From contig NZ_CP079946.1 of assembly GCF_019968905.1 (NCBI RefSeq), positions 4,650,001 through 4,714,000 of the forward strand: a stretch of 64,000 nucleotides of DNA. Reading direction: 5' to 3'. The position numbers and the translations under genes are program-made. Origin of the DNA: Corallococcus sp. EGB. Its GTDB lineage: Bacteria > Myxococcota > Myxococcia > Myxococcales > Myxococcaceae. Positions 16,043 to 25,158 of this stretch are shown piece by piece (positions within the stretch are counted from its first letter, which is position 1; the number at the start of each line of letters is the position of its first letter). The notes beneath the pieces were generated by a model. The model saw only the letters and a program-made list of their open reading frames with translations. It did no database searches and was not told where the DNA came from.

Positions 16043-16951
16043 ATGCTGGCCGGACAAGAACTCGCGGTGGACAGTGATGGGCAGTGGCTTTTCCGAATGG
16101 GCGACCTGGTGCTGGGGCCCATCACCGCGTCACAGGTGGTGGAGAAGCTCTATACGGGGGAGCTGACCCCGGACAGCCAGGTGGCGCCGGCGGGTGAGCG
16201 GGAGTTCCGCAACCTCCGGGACACCGCCGCCTTCCAGGTGCACATCGCGCGCTTCGAAGCGCAGGGTCGCGTCGCCCAGACGATGCTCGTCGAGCAGGCG
16301 CGCAACCAGAAGCGCGTGAAGGTGCTGGCGGGCGTCGCCGCGGGCGTGGCGCTCCTGTTGGGCGTCACCGGCTGGTACCTGGCGCGCAACGCCGCCGTGT
16401 ACGGCCTCTTCGGAGAAGGCGAGGAGGGCGACGGCATCACCATGGACCCGCCCACCATCCGCCTGGCCCAGGGGCGCGCGGACGACGAGGACCTCTTCGC
16501 CTACCCGACCAACGACCCGCGCCGCCCGGATCGCCCCCAGGGGCAGGGCAGTGCCAGCGGGAAGACAGTCGGAGGGGCGGTGGCCAGCGCCGCGGTGGGC
16601 AACCGGCCGCCGCGCACGGGCAACGTCTCCACGGACCCGGACGGCCTGGAGATGGCCCAGCAGTTCGACCAGGGCGCCATCAACCGCGTCGTCGCGGGCA
16701 ACCAGTCCAAGCTCTTCCGCTGCTTCAAGGAGGAGGCCGAGCGCACGCCCGGCCTGGCCGCGAAGATCCCCATGGAGTTCGTCATCGGGAACGACGGCCG
16801 CGTGGCGAAGCTCTGGGTGGACAACCCCCAGTTCAAGCAGGGGCCGCTCTACGAGTGCTTGTTCGCGGAGCTGAAGAAGTGGCCCTTCAAGGCCTACGAG
16901 GGCGAGCGCGCCACCGTGGGGCTTTCGTTCAATATCGGCAAGCGGGGGTAG
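16043..16951 (+). CDS. GYF-domain / AgmX-PglI C-terminal-domain envelope protein
   Basis: A 302-residue protein. Residues 10-65 form a GYF-2-like domain (WLFRMGDLVLGPITASQVVE), a single membrane helix follows at about 95-115 (VLAGVAAGVALLLGVTGWYL), then a disordered Gly/Arg/Pro linker and a C-terminal domain (residues 205-300, AINRVVAGNQSKLFRCFKEE to VGLSFNIGK) of the AgmX/PglI type related to the TonB C-terminus. In myxobacteria such proteins are linked to gliding and envelope functions. Topology implies N-terminus in cytoplasm and C-terminal domain in periplasm. Specific role not known. Confidence 0.8.
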   Translation: MLAGQELAVDSDGQWLFRMGDLVLGPITASQVVEKLYTGELTPDSQVAPAGEREFRNLRDTAAFQVHIARFEAQGRVAQTMLVEQARNQKRVKVLAGVAAGVALLLGVTGWYLARNAAVYGLFGEGEEGDGITMDPPTIRLAQGRADDEDLFAYPTNDPRRPDRPQGQGSASGKTVGGAVASAAVGNRPPRTGNVSTDPDGLEMAQQFDQGAINRVVAGNQSKLFRCFKEEAERTPGLAAKIPMEFVIGNDGRVAKLWVDNPQFKQGPLYECLFAELKKWPFKAYEGERATVGLSFNIGKRG

Positions 16952-16996
16952 GGCGACTTTCTTGCCCACCCTCCGGACGTGCCCGATACAACAGGC

Positions 16997-17632
16997 ATGT
17001 CCGCCTCTGTCGCCGAAGTCGAAATCGCCAAGAAGGCCATGAGCGTCCCCCCGGGGACGTTCCGCCACACCGTCCTGCTCGCCGCCAAGCGCTTCAAGTC
17101 CACCTGGGCGGAGCTGGGCAAGCTGCTCGTCCAGGTCCGGGACGAGGCCAAGTACGAAGAGTGGGGCCACGCCACCTTCGAGGCCTATTGCCTCAAGGAG
17201 CTGCACATCAAGAAGCAGACCGCGCTGAAGCTCACGCGCTCGTTCAGCTTCCTGGCCAAGCACGAGGACCCGGAGGAGCTGCAGCAGCAGGAGTTCCCGG
17301 AGAAGGCGCCCGCCTTCGAGGTGGTGGAAGTCCTGGCTGACGCGGAGGAGCGGGGTCAGCTCTCCCCCACCGAGTACAAGTCCCTGCGCGACAGCATCTG
17401 GAGCCCGGAGAAGTCCCCCACGGAGCTGAAGAAGGAGTTCGCCGAGCGCTTCCCCCGTCCCCCGCCGGAGCCGCCCCCGGAGAGCCTCCAGGTGCGGAAA
17501 CTGGCGCAGATGGCGCGAAAGCTCGCTTCCGAGCTGGCGGGAAGCCGCCGAGTCCCCAACGCTGTCGCCGAGCGGGCGGCCGCCCTGGCGGACGACGTCG
17601 AAGAGATCGCGTCGAGCGTGACGGACGCCTGA
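16997..17632 (+). CDS. Conserved protein of unknown function, helical
   Basis: The ATG at 16997 gives 211 residues; the TTG upstream at 16979 is less likely. The sequence is mainly helical and charged (SVPPGTFRHTVLLAAKRFKS, TFEAYCLKELHIKKQTALKL) with a Pro-rich hinge near residue 155 and a coiled-coil-like end. The central part resembles DNA-binding helical proteins of the plasmid-partition or replication-initiator sort, but not well enough to name. It sits between the GYF gene and clpX with its own spacing. Function unknown. Confidence 0.6.
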   Translation: MSASVAEVEIAKKAMSVPPGTFRHTVLLAAKRFKSTWAELGKLLVQVRDEAKYEEWGHATFEAYCLKELHIKKQTALKLTRSFSFLAKHEDPEELQQQEFPEKAPAFEVVEVLADAEERGQLSPTEYKSLRDSIWSPEKSPTELKKEFAERFPRPPPEPPPESLQVRKLAQMARKLASELAGSRRVPNAVAERAAALADDVEEIASSVTDA

Positions 17633-17856
17633 GTCGCTGTTATCCAAGACCGACCCGTTGACCTGGGCTGAACGCTCCTGGGGCAGGGCGCTTCCACCGG
17701 GCTTCCTGCCCGGAGGGGAGGGCCCTATAGTGGGTTCAGGGCCTGTAGCATGTGGGCCTGGAGCCGTCGTAAAGACGTGGGCGGCTTCGCGGGTGTTGGA
17801 GTGTGGTGGTCGGCGGAGAAGGTCCCGAGCCGGGACCGGCGAACTCGGAGGCGGCA

Positions 17857-19134
17857 GTGAAGAAGGAGCACCACGTCAACCTGTCCTGCTCGTTCTGCGG
17901 CAAGTCGCAGCGCGAGGTTCGGAAGCTCATCGCCGGACCCACGGTCTACATCTGCGACGAGTGCATCAAGCTGTGTAACGACATCATCGCGGACGAGAAC
18001 GAACGCGAGGAGGGCAAGCCGCAGGTCAGCCTGCCCACGCCGCTGGAGATCAAGGCGTTCCTCGACGACTACGTCATCGGTCAGGACCAGGCGAAGAAGG
18101 TCCTCTCGGTCGCGGTCTACAACCACTACAAGCGCATCTACCAGAAGAAGCCGGCCGCCCGGCCGCGCCCCGGCGTGAAGAGCCCCGGCGGCGAGGACGT
18201 GGAGCTGCAGAAGAGCAACATCCTGCTCATCGGCCCCACGGGCTCCGGCAAGACGCTGCTCGCGCAGTCCCTGGCGCGCTTCCTCAACGTCCCCTTCACC
18301 ATCGCGGACGCCACCAGCCTCACCGAGGCCGGCTACGTGGGCGAGGACGTGGAGAACATCATCCAGAACCTCCTCCACAACGCCGACTACGACGTGGAGA
18401 AGGCCGCGCGCGGCATCGTCTACATCGACGAGATCGACAAGATTGCCCGCAAGGGCGACATGCCCAGCGCCACCCGCGACGTGGGCGGCGAGGGCGTGCA
18501 GCAGGCCCTGCTGAAGATCATCGAAGGCACCCGCGCCAACGTCACCCCGCGCGGCGGCAAGAAGTACAACCAGCAGGAGTACGTCCAGGTCGATACGACG
18601 AACATCCTCTTCATCTGCGGCGGCGCCTTCCACGGCATCGACGGCGTGATCAAGCGCCGCGTGGGTGAGAAGGGCCTGGGCTTCGGCGCGAAGATCACCC
18701 ACAAGGAAGAGCGCAGCGTGGGTGAGCTGCTGGCCATGACCGAGCCGGAAGACCTGATGAAGTTCGGGATGATTCCGGAGTTCATCGGCCGTCTGCCGAT
18801 GATCGCGACGCTCAACGACCTGAAGGAGGATGACCTCGTCACCATCCTCACGATCCCGAAGAACGCCCTGGTGAAGCAGTACCAGAAGATGTTCGAGATC
18901 GAGAAGGTGAAGCTCACCTTCACCAAGGAAGCGCTGCGCGCCATCGCCCGCGAGGCGATGCGCCGTCACTCCGGAGCGCGCGGCCTGCGCGCCATCATGG
19001 AGGACGCCATGCTGGAGATCATGTACGACGTGCCGTTCCGCGAGGGCGTCAAGGAGTGCAAGATCACCGAACAGGTGATCACCAAGCACGAGCCCCCGCA
19101 GATCGTCATGGAGAAGGAGAAGAAGACCGCCTGA
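17857..19134 (+). CDS. clpX: ATP-dependent Clp protease ATP-binding subunit ClpX
   Basis: GTG at 17857, with GGAGG 6-7 bases upstream, gives 425 residues beginning [17 protein letters not shown], the usual ClpX start; the longer GTG frame adds only 18 low-complexity residues. Seen: zinc-binding domain (CSFC and CDEC), Walker A GPTGSGKT, pore loop GYVGED, Walker [11 protein letters not shown], sensor arginine FIGRLP, and the ClpP-docking loop KGLGFGA with LGF instead of the common IGF. It unfolds substrates for ClpP. No clpP gene lies beside it here. Confidence 0.96.
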   Translation: MKKEHHVNLSCSFCGKSQREVRKLIAGPTVYICDECIKLCNDIIADENEREEGKPQVSLPTPLEIKAFLDDYVIGQDQAKKVLSVAVYNHYKRIYQKKPAARPRPGVKSPGGEDVELQKSNILLIGPTGSGKTLLAQSLARFLNVPFTIADATSLTEAGYVGEDVENIIQNLLHNADYDVEKAARGIVYIDEIDKIARKGDMPSATRDVGGEGVQQALLKIIEGTRANVTPRGGKKYNQQEYVQVDTTNILFICGGAFHGIDGVIKRRVGEKGLGFGAKITHKEERSVGELLAMTEPEDLMKFGMIPEFIGRLPMIATLNDLKEDDLVTILTIPKNALVKQYQKMFEIEKVKLTFTKEALRAIAREAMRRHSGARGLRAIMEDAMLEIMYDVPFREGVKECKITEQVITKHEPPQIVMEKEKKTA

Positions 19135-19164
19135 GGTTTCCCGCAGGCGGTCGGTGGTTCCATC

Positions 19165-19199
19165 CGGCGCCCCTCGCCTCACCGCAGGCAGGGGCGCCG
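19165..19199. terminator. Bidirectional terminator between clpX and the Hsp70 gene
   Basis: CGGCGCCCCT (19165-19174) pairs perfectly with AGGGGCGCCG (19190-19199), with further CCT/AGG pairing inside the loop. It lies in the 91-base gap between two convergent genes, followed on the plus strand by a T-rich stretch (GTGTTTCTGG). It can serve both genes. Confidence 0.6.
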
Positions 19200-19225
19200 T
19201 GGTGTTTCTGGCGCCAGGTGCCGCG

Positions 19226-20746
19226 TCAGCTCTGCGTGACGCGCACCGTGGTCTTCATCTCGCGGCCGGTGGCGGGGTCCTTCGCGCGCATGGTGAGGAT
19301 GCCCTCCACGCTCACGTCGAAGATGATCTCCACGTTCACCGTGCCGGCCTTGGCGGGCATGATCCCGGAGAAGGTGAACTCACCCAGCAGGTCGTTGCGC
19401 GCCACCGTGTCGTGGTCGCCCTGGTAGATGCGCATCGCCAGCTCGGTCTGGTTGTCGATGCTCGTCGTGGCCAGCAGCTGCTTGGCGTTGGGGATGGACG
19501 CATTGCGCGGGAAGACGACGTGGAAGCCGCCGTCGCCGCGCTCCAGGCCAATGGCCATGGGGATCACGTCCAACAGCTGGATGCGCAGGTTGGTGTTGTC
19601 CTCGAGCGAGTGCGCATAGAGCGCCGCGCCAATGGCCACCGCCTCGTCCGGGTGCACGCCCTTGCTGGGCGGCTTCCCGAAGAACTTGGTGAGCCGGTCC
19701 TGCACGACGGGCATGCGCGTCTGGCCGCCCACGAGCATCACCTCGTCGATGTCCTTGGTGGACAGGCCGGAGTCCACCAGCACGCGCGCCACCATCTGGA
19801 GGGTGCGGTCCACCAACTGGTTCGTCAGCTGCTCCAGCATCTTGCGGGTGAACTTCATCTCGATGTTCAGCGGCTGGCCCTGCGCCGTCATCGTGATGAA
19901 GGGGATGTTGAAGGGGACCTCCTCGCGCGCGGACAGATCGATCTTGGTCCGCTCCGCCAGGTCCTTGATGCGCTGCATGGCCACCGGGTCCGTGGCCAGG
20001 TCGATGCCCGTCTTGGCCGCGAAGTCCTTGAGGACGTGGTGGATGATGGCGTTGTCGAAGTCGATGCCGCCCAGGAACACGTCGCCGCCGGTGGCCTTCA
20101 CCTCGAAGACGCGGTCGCGGATCTCGATGATGGAGACGTCGAAGGTGCCGCCGCCCAGGTCGTAGATGACGACCTTCTCCTTGAGCGTCTTGCCCACGCC
20201 GTAGGCGAGCGCCGCCGCGGTGGGCTCGTTGATGATGCGCACGACCTCCAGGTCGATGAGCTTGCCGGCGTCCTTCACCGACTGGCGCTGCCGGTCGTTG
20301 AAGTACGCGGGCACCGTCACCACCGCGCGCTTGATGGGCGTCTTCAGGTAGTTGGAGGCGACGTCGCGGATCTTCCCGAGGATCTTGGCGCTGATCTCCT
20401 GGAGGGTGAACTCCTTCTTGCCCACGTCCAGGGTGACGTCGTTCTTGGCCCCGGCGCGCATGTTGTACGCCACGGACTTCTTCATCACGCCGACGACGTC
20501 ACTGCTGTAGTTGACCCCGACGAGGCGCTTGGCGCCGTAGACGGTGTTGCGCGGGTTGAGCTGCCACTGGCGCTTCGCCTCGAAGCCGATGAGCTCGTTG
20601 CCCTTGTCGTCGATGGCGAAGATGGAGGGGATGGTGTACTCGCCGCCCTTGTAGGGGATGAGCTTGACGTTCCCGCTGTCCTCGACGATCGCCGCGCACG
20701 AGTTCGTCGTGCCGAGGTCGATGCCGATGATGGGCTCCTTGTGCAT
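19226..20746 (-). CDS. Short Hsp70 (DnaK-like) protein without the helical lid
   Basis: The ATG at 20746 gives 506 residues (MHKEPIIGIDLGTTNSCAAI), not the about 620-640 of DnaK. The nucleotide-binding domain is complete: GIDLGTTNS, VVTVPAYFND, NEPTAAALAYG, DLGGGTFDVS, VGGQTRMP. The substrate-binding beta-sandwich ends near VSVEGILTMRAKDPATG, and the helical lid and acidic EEVD-like tail are missing. It would bind ATP and peptides with fast exchange. No grpE or dnaJ is adjacent. It is divergent from a PrkA-type kinase across 340 bases. Likely a specialised paralogue rather than the housekeeping DnaK. Confidence 0.9.
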   Translation of the reverse strand: MHKEPIIGIDLGTTNSCAAIVEDSGNVKLIPYKGGEYTIPSIFAIDDKGNELIGFEAKRQWQLNPRNTVYGAKRLVGVNYSSDVVGVMKKSVAYNMRAGAKNDVTLDVGKKEFTLQEISAKILGKIRDVASNYLKTPIKRAVVTVPAYFNDRQRQSVKDAGKLIDLEVVRIINEPTAAALAYGVGKTLKEKVVIYDLGGGTFDVSIIEIRDRVFEVKATGGDVFLGGIDFDNAIIHHVLKDFAAKTGIDLATDPVAMQRIKDLAERTKIDLSAREEVPFNIPFITMTAQGQPLNIEMKFTRKMLEQLTNQLVDRTLQMVARVLVDSGLSTKDIDEVMLVGGQTRMPVVQDRLTKFFGKPPSKGVHPDEAVAIGAALYAHSLEDNTNLRIQLLDVIPMAIGLERGDGGFHVVFPRNASIPNAKQLLATTSIDNQTELAMRIYQGDHDTVARNDLLGEFTFSGIMPAKAGTVNVEIIFDVSVEGILTMRAKDPATGREMKTTVRVTQS

Positions 20747-21086
20747 CGCGTGTGGGCTCCGGTTGAGGCGTTGCGGCGTGATGGGGTGTGGCCGTCCGGG
20801 ACCGTATCTCACCCGTCCCGGGTGCGCGAATCGCGAACCATCCGTCATCCGACGGACGCCCTCAAACTTCCAGCGCGCCTGGACCTTCCTTTTCCAGCCG
20901 CCCGCCTGGCCGGGTGGGACACGCCCGGCGGCCAAGCGCGCGGCCCCGAACACACCGTCCGCCGGGGCAGGGCCGGTCGCTTTACATCCCAAGGGCCGGG
21001 AACGAAGGTCATCCCCCGGGGTTCATGCGACGGCCACGCGCCGTGGCTACATCCGAGAGACCACCCATCCACAGAGGGGAGCCGCC
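20747..21086. promoter_or_regulatory. Divergent intergenic region, Hsp70 and prkA
   Basis: This 340-base region must hold promoters for both divergent genes. It contains two inverted repeats close to the Hsp70 start: CCGGGAC (20796-20802) with GTCCCGG (20815-20821), spaced 12, and TCCGTC/GACGGA (20841-20856), spaced 4. I see no convincing -35/-10 pair, no CIRCE element and no sigma54 box. The half nearest prkA is plain GC-rich sequence ending in the ribosome site GAGGGGAG before the GTG. Confidence 0.4.
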
Positions 21087-23336
21087 GTGGAAGCGAAGGG
21101 CTATCTGCAGGAGGTGGGCGCACAGGTCAGCGCCGACTTCGTCAAGAACCGGTCCATCCTGTCCTTCGAGGAGTACCTGTCGCTCTTCTTCGCGGACCCG
21201 AAGGGGCAGTCGCGCAACGCGGCCCAATACCTGCGGGACGTGATGGACCACTACGGCACGGAGCTGGTGCCGCACCCCACGGGGGCCATCCGGCGCTTCA
21301 AGGTCTTCGACGTCCCGTCCGCCGACCGCGACGGCCGCGTCGCCGGGCAGGAGGAGGTGCAGAACGCCCTCTACCGCATCCTGGGCAACTTCGTGCGCGC
21401 CGGGCGCATCAACAAGCTGATCCTGCTGCACGGCCCCAACGGCAGCGCGAAGTCCAGCCTGGTCAACGCGCTGAAGCAGGGCATGGAGGACTACTCGCGC
21501 CAGCCGCAGGGGGCCCTCTACCGCATCGCGTGGGTGTTCCCCTCGGAGAAGCTGATCAAGGGCTCCATCGGCTTCGGCGAGCGCGCGGGCGCGAAGTCCG
21601 CGGAAGGGGAGCTCACCACGTACGCCCACCTGGACGCGGAGGCCCTGGACCTGCGCCTGCCCTGTGAGCTGCGCGACCATCCGCTCTTCGCGGTGCCGCC
21701 CGCGGAGCGCAAGGGCCTCCTGGAGGGGGCGCTCAAGAAGAAGGGGCTGGGCGACGGGGCGACGGGGGACTTCCTCCTGTCCGACTACGTGCGCGAGGGC
21801 GAGCTGTGCGCCAAGTGCCGGCGCATCTACACCGCGCTGCTCAACGCCTACGGGGGCGACTACCTCAAGGTGCTGCGGCACGTGCAGGTGGAGCGCTTCT
21901 ACGTGTCGCGCCGCTACCAGGTGGGCACGGTGACGGTGGAGCCGCAGATGAGCGTGGACGCCATCGCGCAGCAGATTTCTGCGGACCGCACCCAGCTCAA
22001 CATGCCGGCCGCGCTGCACAGCACGGTGCTCTTCGAGCCGCACGGCCCGTTGGTGCACGCCAACCGCGGCCTCATCGAATATGCGGACCTGCTCAAGCGC
22101 CCGCTGGAGGCCTTCAAGTACCTGCTGGGCTTCAGTGAGACGGGGGAGGTGCCCCTGGAGCCCTTCGTGCTCCAGTTGGACGAGGTGCTCATCGCGTCCT
22201 CCAACGAGAAGCACCTGAACGCGTTCAAGGAGCTGCCGGACTTCGCGTCGTTCAAGGGCCGCATCGAGCTGGTGCGCGTGCCGTACCTGCGCCGCTACAA
22301 GGTCGAGCAGGAGATCTACGACGCGCAGATCACCGCGACGTCCGTGGGCAAGCACGTGGCGCCGCACGCCACGGAGGTGGCCGCGATGTGGGCGGTGCTC
22401 ACGCGCCTGAAGAAGCCCCTCCCGGACCGCTACCCGGCCAGCGTGAAGCCGCTGGTGGACCAGGTGGCCCCGGTGGAGAAGCTGCACCTGTACCAGGAGG
22501 CGGGGGTGCCCGCGCGGCTGTCCTCGGCGAACACCAAGGAGCTGCTCAAGCTGCGCGAGGAGATGTACGAGGAGTCCGACGCGTACCCCAACTACGAGGG
22601 GCGCTCCGGCGCGAGCGCGCGGGAGATTAAGACGGCCCTCTTCAACGCCGCGCAGAACCCCGACTACAAGTGCCTCCACGCGCTGGCGGTGCTGGAGGAG
22701 CTGCACTCGCTCTGCAAGGACAAGAGCGTCTACGAGTTCCTCCTCCAGGAGGTGATGGACGGCTACCACGACCATGAAACCTTCGTGCGCGTGGTGGAGG
22801 GCGAGTACCTGGACCGCGTGGACTCCGAGGTGCGCGACTCCATGGGCCTGGTGTCCGAAGGCCAGTACCGCGAGCTGGTGGAGCGCTACATCCAGAGCGT
22901 CAGCCACTGGGTGCGCGGGGAGAAGATGCGCAACCGCGTGACGGGGGAGATGGAGAAGCCGGACGAGGCGCGCATGGCGGAGGTGGAGGCCATCGTGATG
23001 CCGCAGGGCGAGGCCCCGGCGGACTTCCGCCGCGGCCTCATCGCGAGCATCGGCGCGCACCGGCTGGACAACCCGGACGGCGCCATGAACTACCCGCGCA
23101 TCTTCCCGGACATGTTCAAGCGCCTGCGCGACCACTACTTCGAGGAGCGCAAGCGCGTGCTGCGCAAGAACAAGGAGAACGTCCTCAAGTACCTCTCCGA
23201 GGACCGCAACCAGCTCACCTCGCGAGAGCAGGCCCAGGTGCAGGACACGCTCAAGACGATGGCGGAGCGCTACGGCTACTGCGAGTTCTGCGCGAAGGAC
23301 GCCATCCTGTTCCTGATGCGACAGCGTTACAGCTGA
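21087..23336 (+). CDS. prkA: PrkA-family serine protein kinase
   Basis: GTG at 21087, 6 bases after GAGGGGAG, gives 749 residues, longer than E. coli YeaG (about 640). Seen: N-terminal PrkA AAA domain with P-loop GPNGSAKSS (residues 116-124), FPSEKLIKGSIGFGERAG, a Cys pair CAKCRRIY near 241, HGPLVHANRGLIEYADLLKR, ATSVGKHVAPHATEVAAMWA, and the C-terminal half ending GYCEFCAKDAILFLMRQR. PrkA proteins act in stationary-phase, sporulation or starvation responses and show kinase or protease-like activity. The spoVR and yeaH partners usually nearby are not seen in this window. Confidence 0.88.
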   Translation: MEAKGYLQEVGAQVSADFVKNRSILSFEEYLSLFFADPKGQSRNAAQYLRDVMDHYGTELVPHPTGAIRRFKVFDVPSADRDGRVAGQEEVQNALYRILGNFVRAGRINKLILLHGPNGSAKSSLVNALKQGMEDYSRQPQGALYRIAWVFPSEKLIKGSIGFGERAGAKSAEGELTTYAHLDAEALDLRLPCELRDHPLFAVPPAERKGLLEGALKKKGLGDGATGDFLLSDYVREGELCAKCRRIYTALLNAYGGDYLKVLRHVQVERFYVSRRYQVGTVTVEPQMSVDAIAQQISADRTQLNMPAALHSTVLFEPHGPLVHANRGLIEYADLLKRPLEAFKYLLGFSETGEVPLEPFVLQLDEVLIASSNEKHLNAFKELPDFASFKGRIELVRVPYLRRYKVEQEIYDAQITATSVGKHVAPHATEVAAMWAVLTRLKKPLPDRYPASVKPLVDQVAPVEKLHLYQEAGVPARLSSANTKELLKLREEMYEESDAYPNYEGRSGASAREIKTALFNAAQNPDYKCLHALAVLEELHSLCKDKSVYEFLLQEVMDGYHDHETFVRVVEGEYLDRVDSEVRDSMGLVSEGQYRELVERYIQSVSHWVRGEKMRNRVTGEMEKPDEARMAEVEAIVMPQGEAPADFRRGLIASIGAHRLDNPDGAMNYPRIFPDMFKRLRDHYFEERKRVLRKNKENVLKYLSEDRNQLTSREQAQVQDTLKTMAERYGYCEFCAKDAILFLMRQRYS

Positions 23337-23352
23337 GCCCGGGTGTGGGGGA

Positions 23353-23393
23353 GGGCAGGCATCCGGGGAGACGGTGCCTGCCCGCCTGCTTTT
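23353..23393 (+). terminator. Intrinsic terminator after prkA
   Basis: GGGCAGGCA (23353-23361) pairs with TGCCTGCCC (23375-23383), extended by two inner pairs, and is followed by GCCTGCTTTTC. It starts 16 bases after the prkA stop, so prkA is probably transcribed alone. Confidence 0.68.
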
Positions 23394-23487
23394 CAATCCG
23401 GGCCGGGGCTCGGGATGATGGGACCTCGCACCGCGTTTCGCCTGTGCCGTCGTCTTTTCGTCCCTCCTCCTCGCGCCTGGAGCGTTG

Positions 23488-24378
23488 ATGAACCGGTTGC
23501 TGTTGGGCACCCCCCTCCTGTGGGCCCTCGTGTCGTGCGCCAGTGGCCCGTCGCAGTCCTCCGCGGACACCCCGGTCGCGGCGCACACGCAAGCCCCCGT
23601 GCAGGTGGCGCGGGCGCTGTCCCGCCCCGAGCCCACGCCTCCGCCCACTCGCAAGGCGATGGTGCGGCGCATCCTCCCGCTCAACGTGCGGCTGGTGACG
23701 ACGGAGGACGGCAAGGTGCGCCGCTCGGCGTCGGGGGTCGTCATCGGCACGGAGGCCGGTGAGTCCGGGCCCGTCAGCTATGTGCTCACCAACGCGCACG
23801 CGGTGGAGCAGGGCGACCTGAAGGCGCCCGTGCTCAAGGTGGTGCTGGACCGCCGCGCGGAGTCGCACGAGTACCTGGCGGAGGTGGTGGCCGAAGGCCA
23901 GGTGCCGGACCTGGACCTGGCGCTCCTGCGCGTGTCGGGCGTGGCGTGGCCCGTGGCGGACCTGGCCGCCGATGACGAGCTGGAGCCGGGCGAGGACGTG
24001 GTGGTGGCGGCGTCCCCCTACGGCCGCGCGCTGTCCATCTCCGGCGGCATGGTGTCCCAGGTGGAGTGGGATCAGCAGACGAAGCACCCGCGCATGCTGA
24101 AGACGGACGCGCCCATCGGGTACGGCGCCTCTGGCGGCGGAATCTTCAGCCTGGAGACGGGGCGGCTGTTGGCCATCGTGGAGGGCTACCGCACCGCGAA
24201 GGTGGACTTCGAGGTCGCGTCCCAGAACTTCAGCTTCGACGTGCCCATGCCCGGTGAGACCTTCGCCGCACCCAGCGCGAAGGTGCGCGGCTTCCTCCAG
24301 GCCAAGGGCTTCGGGCGGCTGCTGGAGCGCTCCGCGGACGCGGACGAGGCGGGGCCCCAGAAGACCGCGAGTCGCTGA
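23488..24378 (+). CDS. Trypsin-like serine protease, predicted lipoprotein
   Basis: The ATG at 23488 gives 296 residues (a TTG precedes it). A type II signal peptide (MNRLLLGTPLLWALVSC) leads to a Pro-rich linker and an S1/HtrA-like protease domain with catalytic His in LTNAHAVEQG, Asp in VPDLDLALLRV and Ser in GYGASGGGIFSLETG. No PDZ domain follows. It would act in the periplasm or at the outer membrane as an envelope protease. It is transcribed alone between two hairpins. Confidence 0.82.
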   Translation: MNRLLLGTPLLWALVSCASGPSQSSADTPVAAHTQAPVQVARALSRPEPTPPPTRKAMVRRILPLNVRLVTTEDGKVRRSASGVVIGTEAGESGPVSYVLTNAHAVEQGDLKAPVLKVVLDRRAESHEYLAEVVAEGQVPDLDLALLRVSGVAWPVADLAADDELEPGEDVVVAASPYGRALSISGGMVSQVEWDQQTKHPRMLKTDAPIGYGASGGGIFSLETGRLLAIVEGYRTAKVDFEVASQNFSFDVPMPGETFAAPSAKVRGFLQAKGFGRLLERSADADEAGPQKTASR

Positions 24379-24385
24379 TCCAACA

Positions 24386-24413
24386 GCCCCGGACCGAGAA
24401 GTTGGTCCGGGGC
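24386..24413. terminator. Stem-loop after the protease gene
   Basis: GCCCCGGACC (24386-24395) pairs perfectly with GGTCCGGGGC (24404-24413) around an 8-base loop, 7 bases after the stop codon. There is no T-run, so it may be a weak terminator or an RNA 3'-end stabiliser. Confidence 0.45.
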
Positions 24414-24461
24414 GGATCCGGCGTTAGAGCTGCGGGCACATCGTCTGGAGGGTTGAGCCGC

Positions 24462-24920
24462 ATGGCCGCTCGGGGCAATTGGGATCAGTACTTCATGGAC
24501 ATCGCCCAGCAGGTGGCCACCCGCGCCACCTGTGACCGCAAGCACGTGGGCGCGGTGCTGGTGCGGGACAAGACCATCCTGTCCACCGGCTACAACGGCG
24601 CCATCCGCGGCCTGCCCCACTGCGATGAGGTGGGCCACATGATGGAGAACGGCCACTGCGTGGCCACCGTCCACGCGGAGGCCAACGCCATCATCCAGGC
24701 CGCGAAGAACGGCGTCTCCATCGACGGGGCGACCATCTACACGACCGCCAGTCCGTGCTGGCCGTGCTTCAAGTTGATCGCGAACAGCGGCTGCACCCGC
24801 ATCGTCTTCGGTGAGTTCTACCGGGACCCGCGCATCTTCGAGTACGCGGCCCGGCTGGGCCTCCAGCTCGTGGGCATCGGCGCCGCCGCGCAGCCCCCGG
24901 CCCCCGCCACGGGCACCTGA
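24462..24920 (+). CDS. Deoxycytidylate (dCMP) deaminase family protein
   Basis: The ATG at 24462 (MAARGNWDQYFMDIAQQVA) gives 152 residues, typical of ComEB/dCMP deaminases. Zinc ligands and the catalytic Glu are in VHAEANAII and SPCWPCFKL, and STGYNGAIRGLPHC matches the nucleotide-binding loop. It deaminates dCMP to dUMP for thymidylate synthesis in the cytoplasm. GGAGGGTTGAG precedes the start. It stands alone. Confidence 0.9.
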   Translation: MAARGNWDQYFMDIAQQVATRATCDRKHVGAVLVRDKTILSTGYNGAIRGLPHCDEVGHMMENGHCVATVHAEANAIIQAAKNGVSIDGATIYTTASPCWPCFKLIANSGCTRIVFGEFYRDPRIFEYAARLGLQLVGIGAAAQPPAPATGT

Positions 24921-25072
24921 GGGCGAACGCGCTGTCCAGGGGTGGACAATCCCTGGACGCGCTGATCGCCCGGAAGCGGGTTCCCGTTCGTTGAGTGACA
25001 CTTGGGAGCGGTCCTAAGTGGCCGTTCCGACACGGGAATTTTAGAACTCCGGCAAGAATTACCGACCCAGGG

Positions 25073-25100
25073 TTGACGATCCCGGGGGTGCTCCCTAAAT
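25073..25100 (+). promoter_or_regulatory. Candidate promoter for the sensor/regulator pair
   Basis: TTGACG at 25073-25078 (5 of 6) and CTAAAT at 25095-25100 are 16 bases apart, 59 bases before the GTG at 25159. The -35 is good and the -10 only partial. It is the best candidate in a 238-base gene-free gap. Confidence 0.4.
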
Positions 25101-25158
25101 CCTGGCTCCGGTAGGGCGGCGGCGGGGGTGGGGAGACGGAAATTCCTAGGAGTTCCAG

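Noticed and set aside
21009-23750. A 913-residue minus-strand frame opposite prkA
   Set aside because: Low-complexity Arg/Leu/Val/His-rich sequence without motifs, opposite a gene with a clear P-loop and PrkA blocks.
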